A stretch of DNA of 5,529 nt from Treponema sp. (GTDB lineage Bacteria; Spirochaetota; Spirochaetia; Treponematales; Breznakiellaceae): the NCBI GenBank assembly GCA_031276615.1, contig JAISND010000012.1:1-5529 (forward strand), read 5' to 3'. Under the pieces are notes generated by a model. That model did not search any database, was not told where the DNA came from, and was given only the letters and a program-made list of their open reading frames with translations. Positions 1 to 5,412 of this stretch are shown piece by piece; within the stretch, counting starts at the first letter, position 1, and every line of letters starts with the position of its first letter. The position numbers and the translations under genes were made by a program.

Positions 1-97
1 AGCTTTCACCGGGAATCCGTACAAGGTCCCGGAGGAATTTTGTCATGTCCGCCTCGCAAGCCCTGGCGGCTTTTTTTATCGCGGCAAAATCCAGCAT
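1..97 (-). CDS. ygeY: YgeY family selenium metabolism-linked hydrolase, N-terminal fragment
   Basis: The first 32 codons of a gene that runs off the left edge. The ATG at 97-95 is preceded by an AGAGGAG Shine-Dalgarno (104-110) six bases upstream. The translation begins MLDFAAIKKAARACEADMTK and continues FLRDLVRIPGES. E. coli YgeY has ADMTRFLRDMVAIPSES at the same place near its N-terminus, and I make the call on that match. YgeY proteins are M20/ArgE/DapE-type metallohydrolases found beside dpaL (ygeX) in anaerobic purine-degradation and selenium-dependent molybdenum hydroxylase clusters; the natural substrate is not firmly established as far as I know. The metal-binding residues lie beyond the window and cannot be checked. 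It follows dpaL on the same strand after 141 nt with no clear promoter or terminator between, so it is probably co-transcribed with it. Another M20 peptidase is the main alternative. Confidence 0.85.
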   Translation of the reverse strand, partial: MLDFAAIKKAARACEADMTKFLRDLVRIPGES

Positions 98-238
98 GGT
101 ATTCTCCTCTCCGGCGCGGATTTCGGCCGCGCCCGCGTTGCTTTTTTCGGACATCCGCGACGCGGATTCACAAAGGTCCGGAACTGTCCCTTAAATCCGG
201 GACCGCGGCTTCGGAATATCAAACCGCGGAACCGGAAA
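98..238 (-). other. Hairpin-rich spacer between dpaL and ygeY
   Basis: This 141-nt gap holds no gene but several inverted repeats. GGCGCGG (113-119) pairs with CCGCGCC (127-133), a 7-bp all-GC stem ending two bases before the ygeY Shine-Dalgarno. ATCCGCG/CGCGGAT (153-159/161-167) forms a tight hairpin enclosed by an outer stem, CGGAC (148-152) with GTCCG (176-180). CCGCGG occurs at 203-208 and 224-229 and can pair across a 15-nt loop; GTCCC/GGGAC (186-190/199-203) is an overlapping alternative. On the minus strand none is followed by a T-run (the 148-180 structure is followed by A6), so I do not call a terminator. I see no convincing -35/-10 pair. The structures could adjust mRNA stability or ygeY translation; that is inference. 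Confidence 0.5.
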
Positions 239-1450
239 TCATCCGCTGGGGAATTCCCCGTCCCAGACCACATCCCGGAATTTTTCCGGATCGGTGTTTC
301 CTTCGGTGCTGAAAAGAAGCGCCACCGAATCGGAATTGATCCCCAGGGCATCCCGGAAATCCCGGTACTCCCCGTCACGGAGCAGGGTAAAGAGCAGGCC
401 CGCGGTAACCGCCCCGGATTCGCCCGAGATAATCTTGTTGTCGCCCTTGAGGGGAACCGCCAGGATGCGCATGCCCCGCGAAGCGACCCAGTCGGGGGCG
501 GAGACAAAAAAATTCGCGTGGTTCCTGAGTATTTCCCAGGAGATGGTGTTGCCTTCGCCGCAGGCAAGGCCCGCCATGATGGTACTCAGGTTTCCCTTTA
601 CACCCACCAGCTTTCCCGCAAGGCTGGAAATGTACAGGCAGTCCGCGGCGGAAGCCTCCACGACGGACATCACCGGCGGGCTACCGGGAAAGAGATTCGC
701 GAAGTAGCCGATCACCGAACCGGCAAGGGAGCCGACGCCGGCCTGCACGAAAATGTGGGTCGGCCGTTCAACGCCGGCGGCCCCGAGCTGGTCCCGGATT
801 TCATGGGACATGGAGCCGTAGCCCTGCATAATCCAGCCGGGAATCTCCTCATAGCCTTCCCAGGCCGTATCCTGAACCATGACCCCGTGGGGATCCTGGG
901 ACGCCTTCCTGTTGGCAAGCCGCACCGCGTCGTCATAGTTAAGATCGGTAATGCTCGCGTCGGCGCCTTCCTTCCGGATGTTTTCAAGCCGCGCCAGGGA
1001 AGAACCCCTGGGCATAAGCACCACCGATTTCTGCCGGAGCTTGTTCGCGGCCCAGGCCACCCCCCTGCCGTGGTTTCCGTCGGTGGCGGTGTAAAAGGTA
1101 ATGTCTCCCAGCCTCGCCTTGGTTTCGTCCGAGACCAGGACATTGTAGTCGATTTCGGAAATGTCCTTTCCCAGCTGTTTGGCTATGTACTTTGCGATGG
1201 CGTAGGAACCGCCCAGCACCTTGAAGGCGTTAAGATCGAAGCGGAAGGATTCATCCTTTACAAAGATGCCTCTGATTTTTAAATACGCGGCAAGACGGGA
1301 AAGATTGACCAAGGGTGTCTCGGCATAATCCGGTATGCTTTTGTGAAACCGGCGCGCCTTTTCCGTCTCGGCGGGACTCATAAGGGAAAGGCTTCCGGAA
1401 CAGTCCGTTTTTGGCATTTCGTTCCGCGCCCACTTGACCGGTTCCCTCAT
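239..1450 (-). CDS. dpaL: Diaminopropionate ammonia-lyase (DpaL/YgeX)
   Basis: A 403-residue PLP fold-type II enzyme that converts 2,3-diaminopropionate to pyruvate and two ammonia through 2-aminoacrylate; expected to be cytosolic. E. coli YgeX has 398 residues and matches along its whole length. The Schiff-base lysine is K77 in LNAFKVLGG. TDGNHGRG (123-130) carries D124 and QDTAWEGY (193-200) carries D194, corresponding to the catalytic aspartates D120 and D189 of the E. coli enzyme. QAGVGSLAG (236-244) is the glycine loop for the PLP phosphate, and IMAGLACGE (291-299), SGESGAV (342-348) and STEG (381-384) are further family blocks. The ATG at 1450 overlaps the ridA stop as ATGA, which suggests translational coupling; its own Shine-Dalgarno is weak (GCGGAAAT). 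Starting here puts the lysine at the E. coli number. M12 is a possible later start. No active-site residue I can check is missing. Threonine dehydratase or cysteine synthase relatives are less likely given these motifs. Confidence 0.96.
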   Translation of the reverse strand: MREPVKWARNEMPKTDCSGSLSLMSPAETEKARRFHKSIPDYAETPLVNLSRLAAYLKIRGIFVKDESFRFDLNAFKVLGGSYAIAKYIAKQLGKDISEIDYNVLVSDETKARLGDITFYTATDGNHGRGVAWAANKLRQKSVVLMPRGSSLARLENIRKEGADASITDLNYDDAVRLANRKASQDPHGVMVQDTAWEGYEEIPGWIMQGYGSMSHEIRDQLGAAGVERPTHIFVQAGVGSLAGSVIGYFANLFPGSPPVMSVVEASAADCLYISSLAGKLVGVKGNLSTIMAGLACGEGNTISWEILRNHANFFVSAPDWVASRGMRILAVPLKGDNKIISGESGAVTAGLLFTLLRDGEYRDFRDALGINSDSVALLFSTEGNTDPEKFRDVVWDGEFPSG

Positions 1451-1818
1451 ATTTCCGCTATGGCCTCGATTTCCACAAGTACGCTTTTGGGCAGCTGGCG
1501 AACCGCGACGGTCGAGCGGGCGGGTTTGCCGGAAAAGTGCCCTGCGTAGACATCGTTAAAGGCGGCAAAGTCGTTCATGTCCGCGAGGAAACAGGTGGTC
1601 TTTACCACCTTCGCGAGGGACGAGCCGGCCGCCTCCAGAACCGCCCTGAGGTTTTTGATGACCTGCTCCGTCTGTTCGCCTATCGTGCTTCCGGCCACCC
1701 CGCCGGATTCGGCAGAAAGGGGAATCTGGCCCGATGTAAAAACCAGGTTTCCCGATACGCAGGCCTGGGAGTAGGGTCCGATGGCCGCGGGGGCGGCGTT
1801 TGTCTGAATTGCCTTCAT
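1447..1818 (-). CDS. ridA: RidA family reactive intermediate/imine deaminase
   Basis: A 123-residue YjgF/YER057c/UK114 protein of usual length for the family. RidA proteins are cytosolic trimers that hydrolyse enamine/imine intermediates such as 2-aminoacrylate to the keto acid and ammonia. Visible family features are AAIGPYSQA (11-19) with the conserved tyrosine Y16, SGQIPL (29-34), the central helix with QTEQVIKNL (49-57), and C-terminal PARSTVAV with R101, equivalent to the carboxylate-binding arginine R105 of E. coli RidA, then VEIEAIA (115-121). Where E. coli RidA has PARSCVEV, this protein has threonine in place of the cysteine; many family members vary there. The ATG is preceded by AGGAG (1824-1828) with a 5-nt spacer. 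It overlaps dpaL by four bases, and DpaL makes exactly the type of intermediate RidA removes, so it probably protects the cell from dpaL chemistry. The main uncertainty is subfamily (RidA proper or Rid1-7), not family. Confidence 0.93.
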   Translation of the reverse strand: MKAIQTNAAPAAIGPYSQACVSGNLVFTSGQIPLSAESGGVAGSTIGEQTEQVIKNLRAVLEAAGSSLAKVVKTTCFLADMNDFAAFNDVYAGHFSGKPARSTVAVRQLPKSVLVEIEAIAEI

Positions 1819-1830
1819 ATTTACTCCTAT

Positions 1831-1852
1831 AAAAAGCGGCGGTATCGCCGCT
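1831..1852 (-). terminator. Intrinsic terminator-like hairpin just upstream of ridA (possible attenuator)
   Basis: Read on the minus strand, AGCGGCG, loop ATAC, CGCCGCT forms a perfect 7-bp GC-rich stem. It is followed by four more Ts (five counting the last stem base) and then ATAGGAG, the ridA Shine-Dalgarno. As a terminator it would end transcription coming from the regulator gene or from the promoter at 1909-1937. Only two bases separate the T-run from the Shine-Dalgarno, so no promoter fits between them. ridA must therefore be reached by read-through, which makes this look like an attenuator or a leaky terminator. The T-run is short, so efficiency may be partial. Confidence 0.6.
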
Positions 1853-1866
1853 GACGTTCAACCGGA

Positions 1867-1887
1867 CATTAACGCGAAGCGTTAATG
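1867..1887. promoter_or_regulatory. Perfect 9-bp inverted repeat in the ridA leader
   Basis: CATTAACGC (1867-1875) and GCGTTAATG (1879-1887) are perfect inverted copies around a 3-nt centre. No T-run follows on either strand, so it is not a terminator by itself. As RNA it would be the first stem-loop of the ridA leader, about 14 bases upstream of the terminator-like hairpin. As DNA it could be an operator centred about 25 bases downstream of the predicted start site, perhaps for the neighbouring DauR-type regulator. The sequence does not decide between these two readings. Confidence 0.5.
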
Positions 1888-1901
1888 ATTACTCCTTCAA
1901 T

Positions 1902-2687
1902 TTATTTTATTTTATTGCTAAACTTTTTTTTAGTCAAGCGGGCCGGTTCCGGAACCGGCCCAAGTTGTTTTCCGGAGACCTCCGCGAACCTGTATTTTTC
2001 TTCCAGGCTTCTGATGTGCAGATACACGGTGTTTCTGGAAATGCCAAGGTCCGATGAAATGGCCTGTACCGCGTTTTTCAGCCGGAAGATTCCCTGATGG
2101 TAAAGGATGGTTATAATTTCCTTGTTTTTCCGGGAGGGCGGGACGGAACCGTCGCCGTTCACCTCGCCCTTGACCTTTTCCAGGGATCGGCTGATAAGTT
2201 CGTCGGAGTCGTTGATGAAAGTCTCGGTGACATAATCCGGCTGGGGCATGACGGAAAAATTCCGCAGCAGGGACTGGATGGGACTGTCCAGGTAGAGATT
2301 GACGCACAAAAGGCCGATGGCCCTTTTCCCCGCGCCGAAAATGACAATGGTGGCGGAACGTACCGGCTTTCCGTATTTATTCTTTGAAATGTAGCTGATG
2401 TAGGGTTCGCTCTTTTCGCCGCCGCCCTCCTGTATCTTTTCCAGCATGGAAAGAGCCAGATCGGTAATGGGCGCGCCCTCCCTGCGGCCCGAATGGAATC
2501 CGTTGATCAGCCTGATGATGGAATGATCAAGATCGGCAAGATCGTGAAGCACGAATTCAAAGGCATCGCCGAAATACGCGGCCAGTCCGTCCATGACCGC
2601 CTTGTAGGATTCGATGATCAGACTGTCCGCCGAACGGTCCCGCGCGTCCCTTCTGTTCTTTGCCGCCGCCCGTTTTCCTTTCGCCAT
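1902..2687 (-). CDS. YheO-PAS / DauR-type HTH transcriptional regulator
   Basis: A 261-residue one-component regulator. After a basic N-terminal tail (1-20), residues about 24-140 look like the YheO-like PAS domain: YKAVMDGLAAYFG, FEFVLHDL, IIRLINGFHSGRREGAPITD and GKRAIGLLCVNLYLD. Residues about 187-231 are a DauR-type helix-turn-helix (KEIITILYHQGIFRLKNAV, then LGISRNTVYLHIRSLEE). The family includes E. coli YheO and P. aeruginosa DauR, a repressor of D-arginine catabolism; the ligand here is unknown. The ATG follows the xdh stop with no gap (TAAATG), and its GGGGAGGA Shine-Dalgarno (2691-2698) lies within the last xdh codons, so the two genes are almost certainly co-transcribed. The lysine-rich tail (LTKKKFSNKIK) is encoded by unusually AT-rich codons that also form the promoter for ridA. 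Control of this cluster is inferred from position. Confidence 0.9.
   Translation of the reverse strand: MAKGKRAAAKNRRDARDRSADSLIIESYKAVMDGLAAYFGDAFEFVLHDLADLDHSIIRLINGFHSGRREGAPITDLALSMLEKIQEGGGEKSEPYISYISKNKYGKPVRSATIVIFGAGKRAIGLLCVNLYLDSPIQSLLRNFSVMPQPDYVTETFINDSDELISRSLEKVKGEVNGDGSVPPSRKNKEIITILYHQGIFRLKNAVQAISSDLGISRNTVYLHIRSLEEKYRFAEVSGKQLGPVPEPARLTKKKFSNKIK
1909..1937 (-). promoter_or_regulatory. Predicted sigma-70 type promoter for ridA-dpaL-ygeY
   Basis: On the minus strand TTGACT (1937-1932) is followed after exactly 17 bases by TAAAAT (1914-1909). Each hexamer differs from the consensus at one position (TTGACA, TATAAT), and the spacer starts with an A-tract. The promoter lies within the last codons of the regulator gene, and the start site would fall near 1902, at the regulator stop codon. 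The leader to the ridA ATG would be about 84 nt and contain both hairpins described here. It is the best promoter match I find in the window, read by eye only. Confidence 0.65.
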
Positions 2688-5324
2688 TTATCCTCCCCTT
2701 TTCCGTCTGTAGAAAGTATCCTCCAGGGGAAGTTTCGTCCTGAATTTTTTATCCTTCGCGTAATAGGCGCCCGCGATGGCGGGAGTCGCCGGAATGGCGG
2801 CCAGCTCGCCCACTCCCTTTATCCCTTTGGCAAGGGACGCGGGTTTTTCCGGCCTGATGAAAATGATCTCCATGGGCGGCGCCTCGGTCGCCCTGATAAG
2901 CCCGAGGCTGCCGTACTTTGCCAGGGGGAATCCCCCCTTCACGGGGAAGTCCTCGGTAAGGGCGTAGCCCATTCCCATGAGCAGCCCTCCCTCGATCTGT
3001 CCCTCCGCCGACTTCGGGTTTATCACCGTGCCGATATCGTAGGCCGCGGCAAGGTTCTCCACTTTGCCTTCGCCGTCAAGGACAGCGACAACCGCCGCGT
3101 AGCCGTAGGCGACATGGCTTACCGGATTGGGCTTGCCGCTGCCCATCGGGTCGGTGATGCCCGAATACTCGCCGTAGAATTCCTTCCCCTCAAGCCGCGC
3201 GAGATCGCCGTCCGCTTCCTCAAGCGCCGCCCTGAGTTTCAGCGCGGCCCTCAGCGCCGCCTCGCCCGTAAACACCGACTGCCTGGAGGCGGTGGTGGTG
3301 CCCGAATCGGGGGTGCGCCGGGTATCCGGCGCCTCGGCGATTATTTTTTCGGGGGGAAGTTTCAGGGTTTCGCAGACGACCTGGGTGGTGACCGTGGCAA
3401 GACCCTGGCCGATGCAGGCGGCGCTGGTTCTGATATGCACCTTCCCCCCTTCCACCGAAAGAATGCAGCGCCCCAGGTCGGGAAGGCCGACGCCTATCCC
3501 CGAATTCTTGAACGCGCAGGCAATGCCCGCGTACTTTCCCCCGGCCAGCGCCTTTTCGTAAAGGTCCCGGACCGCGAGCAGGCAGGCCGCGAGTCCCGTG
3601 TCGTCCCCGGCAATCTGCCCGTTGGGCAGGGTCTGGCCCGGCCTGATCGCGTTACGGTAACGGATCTCCCAGGCAGAAATCCCCGCCATTTCCGCAAGGA
3701 GGTTGAGGTTGCTCTCCACGGCAAAGCAGCTCTGGGATACGCCGAAGCCCCGGAAGGCGCCGCCGGGAATGTTGTTGGTATAAACGGCTGTACCTTCGAT
3801 GTCGATTACCTGGTAGTTGTAGGGGCCCGCCGCGTGGGTACAGGCGCGCTGCAGCACGGGCCCGCCGAGGCTGGCGTAGGCGCCGGTGTCCGAAACCAGG
3901 ACAGCCTTCATGGCGGTGAGGATTCCGTTTTCATCGCAGCCGGTGGTAAATTCCATTTCCATGGCGTGACGCTTGGGGTGAACCCTGATGCTCTCCTCCC
4001 TGCCAAGCAGGACCTTCACCGGCTTTTTCAGCGTCCAGGCCGCGAGACAGGCGTGGTGCTGGACGCTCATGTCCTCCTTGCCGCCGAAGCCGCCGCCCAC
4101 GAGCATTCCCCTTACGTACACTTTTTCCGGAGGAATGCCCAGCATGCGGGAACATTCCCGCTGCTCGTCGTAGATGCTCTGCCCCGCCGAATAGAGAAGA
4201 ATCCCGCCGCCGTCTGCGGGCATGGCGATGGCGCACTCGGGCTCCATGAAAGCGTGTTCGGTAAAGGGAAGCGAATAACGGCGGCTTGCCACGTACTTCG
4301 ACTTTGCGAGAACCTCGCCGGCCCTGCCCCTGACAAGATGCTCGCGGGCAAGGATGTTGTTTTCCCTGTCATGGACACGGGGAGCGCCCGGCGCCATTGC
4401 CGTTTCAGGATCCGTAAGGGGCGGAAGAACCTCATACTCGACCCTGACGAGGGACTTCACTTCCTCAAGGTTTTCGCGGCTGCCGCAGACGACCAGGGCA
4501 AGGGCGTCGCCGACAAAGCGGGTAACGCCCCCTTCGGCTATCATCACATCGTAGTCGGAAACAAAATCCAGATGGCCGATTTTTATATCGCCCGGAACGT
4601 CCTTCGCGGTCAGCACCGCCCTGCAGTCCGGGTGGGCCAGCGCCGCCGAGGCGTCGATTGTAAGCACCCGCGCCCTGGGGTGGGCGGAGCGCAACGCCGA
4701 GGCGTGGAGCATGCCTTCAAATTCAAGATCGTCCACGTACTTTCCCGTGCCGAGGGTTTTCTCCGCCGCGTCGACGCGGTGCATGTTCTCGCCGAGAAGG
4801 CCGGAAAAATTCCGCGCGGGGACGGGGGCGTTTTCGGCGAACAGGCGGGCGGCGATTTGTATCGCCTCCACTATTTTTTTGTAACCCGTGCAGCGGCAGA
4901 TGTTGGAGCGGATCGCCCTCCGGATTTCTTCTTCCGTTGGGACAGCGGCGGCTTTGACGGCCGGGTCGAGCAGGGCCTTGGCGCCCAGGACCATGCCGGG
5001 AACGCAAAAGCCGCACTGTACCGCCCCGGCTTCCGCGAAGGCGAAGGCGTACACTTCCTTCTCCCTCCCGCTCAGGCCCTCAAGGGTGACGATGTTTTTC
5101 CCTTCTATTTTACCCAGGGGGGTAACGCAGGATCGCAGGGGTCTGCCGTCGGCCAGCACCGTACAGGCGCCGCAGGCCCCGGAGCCGCAGCCGTTTTTCG
5201 CGGCGGTAAGATGGAGTTCCCCCCGGAGAAAATCAAGCAGCTTCCTGTCCGCCCTGCCCTGAACCGGCCTGCCGTTTACCGCAAACGCGGCCAGGGCAGC
5301 TTCGCCGTTCCCTCTTTCATCCAC
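2688..5324 (-). CDS. xdh: Selenium-dependent type xanthine dehydrogenase, fused [2Fe-2S]/molybdopterin protein
   Basis: An 878-residue molybdenum hydroxylase, numbered from the GTG at 5324. Residues about 1-165 hold two [2Fe-2S] clusters: C46, C51, C54 and C66 (plant ferredoxin type), then C104, C107, C143 and C145. From about 190 on it is the molybdopterin subunit: GQSIYDEQR (381-389), GGGFGGKE (410-417), AFRGFG (523-528), GQG (639-641), DSGTTTASRQ (673-682) and GVGE (837-840). E417, R525 and E840 align by motif with bovine xanthine oxidase E802, R880 and catalytic E1261, which favours a purine over an aldehyde substrate. No FAD domain is present, so electrons must pass to a separate FAD subunit or other acceptor outside the window. 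Selenium dependence rests on family resemblance; the selenium there is a labile cofactor, not selenocysteine, and there is no in-frame TGA. The GTG has AGGAGG six bases upstream; an ATG at 5363 would add 13 residues but has no Shine-Dalgarno. Confidence 0.92.
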   Translation of the reverse strand: MDERGNGEAALAAFAVNGRPVQGRADRKLLDFLRGELHLTAAKNGCGSGACGACTVLADGRPLRSCVTPLGKIEGKNIVTLEGLSGREKEVYAFAFAEAGAVQCGFCVPGMVLGAKALLDPAVKAAAVPTEEEIRRAIRSNICRCTGYKKIVEAIQIAARLFAENAPVPARNFSGLLGENMHRVDAAEKTLGTGKYVDDLEFEGMLHASALRSAHPRARVLTIDASAALAHPDCRAVLTAKDVPGDIKIGHLDFVSDYDVMIAEGGVTRFVGDALALVVCGSRENLEEVKSLVRVEYEVLPPLTDPETAMAPGAPRVHDRENNILAREHLVRGRAGEVLAKSKYVASRRYSLPFTEHAFMEPECAIAMPADGGGILLYSAGQSIYDEQRECSRMLGIPPEKVYVRGMLVGGGFGGKEDMSVQHHACLAAWTLKKPVKVLLGREESIRVHPKRHAMEMEFTTGCDENGILTAMKAVLVSDTGAYASLGGPVLQRACTHAAGPYNYQVIDIEGTAVYTNNIPGGAFRGFGVSQSCFAVESNLNLLAEMAGISAWEIRYRNAIRPGQTLPNGQIAGDDTGLAACLLAVRDLYEKALAGGKYAGIACAFKNSGIGVGLPDLGRCILSVEGGKVHIRTSAACIGQGLATVTTQVVCETLKLPPEKIIAEAPDTRRTPDSGTTTASRQSVFTGEAALRAALKLRAALEEADGDLARLEGKEFYGEYSGITDPMGSGKPNPVSHVAYGYAAVVAVLDGEGKVENLAAAYDIGTVINPKSAEGQIEGGLLMGMGYALTEDFPVKGGFPLAKYGSLGLIRATEAPPMEIIFIRPEKPASLAKGIKGVGELAAIPATPAIAGAYYAKDKKFRTKLPLEDTFYRRKRGG

Positions 5325-5330
5325 CGGAAA

Positions 5331-5336
5331 CCTCCT
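5331..5336 (-). promoter_or_regulatory. Ribosome binding site that decides the xdh start
   Basis: A consensus AGGAGG with the six-base spacer TTTCCG before GTG (5324-5322). The in-frame upstream ATG at 5363 has only GTCCGTA before it, with no purine-rich Shine-Dalgarno, and would lie about 13 bases from the predicted transcription start. The protein from the GTG still has some 15 residues before the first ferredoxin-domain strand (FAVNGRPV), enough for this family. I therefore prefer the GTG. Confidence 0.7.
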
Positions 5337-5354
5337 CCCGGAACCACAGTCATG

Positions 5355-5371
5355 TGTCCGCATTACGGACA
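5355..5371. promoter_or_regulatory. Inverted repeat TGTCCG-N5-CGGACA, candidate operator
   Basis: TGTCCG (5355-5360) and CGGACA (5366-5371) are perfect inverted copies around CATTA. The element lies just downstream of the AT-rich candidate promoter and upstream of the xdh Shine-Dalgarno, covering about +5 to +21 of the predicted transcript. That is a usual place for a repressor operator, and the regulator encoded just downstream is a natural candidate to bind it. A small RNA hairpin is the alternative. No function can be shown from sequence alone. Confidence 0.4.
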
Positions 5372-5382
5372 GATACTAATTA

Positions 5383-5412
5383 ATTTTATTATAAAACTGG
5401 AATTTTGTACAA
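5383..5412 (-). promoter_or_regulatory. Candidate promoter of the xdh operon
   Basis: This is an AT-rich island (about 5373-5412) in GC-rich surroundings. On the minus strand TTGTAC (5412-5407) is followed after 18 bases by TAAAAT (5388-5383). A perfect TATAAT (5393-5388) overlaps it; the hexamer 17 bases upstream of that one is CTGATT, a poor -35. Either reading places the start site near 5376-5382 and gives a leader of about 50-60 nt to the GTG. The weak -35 suggests a need for an activator or tight control. Confidence 0.5.

Noticed and set aside
518..1282. A 254-codon plus-strand frame antisense to dpaL.
   Set aside because: It is a mirror frame of dpaL, whose catalytic motifs are all on the minus strand, and it resembles no family I know.
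1869..1886. A five-codon leader peptide in the ridA leader: AAGGAG (1897-1892), then ATT AAC GCT TCG CGT TAA.
   Set aside because: It needs the very rare ATT initiator and has no run of a regulatory amino acid. The AAGGAG is noted, but a leader peptide cannot be supported.
148..5371. Repeated CGGACA/TGTCCG words in the intergenic regions (near 148, 1864, 5355 and 5366) as a shared operator.
   Set aside because: The same word also occurs inside genes (for example near 46 and 664). A 6-mer is expected several times in a window this size, and the surrounding bases differ.
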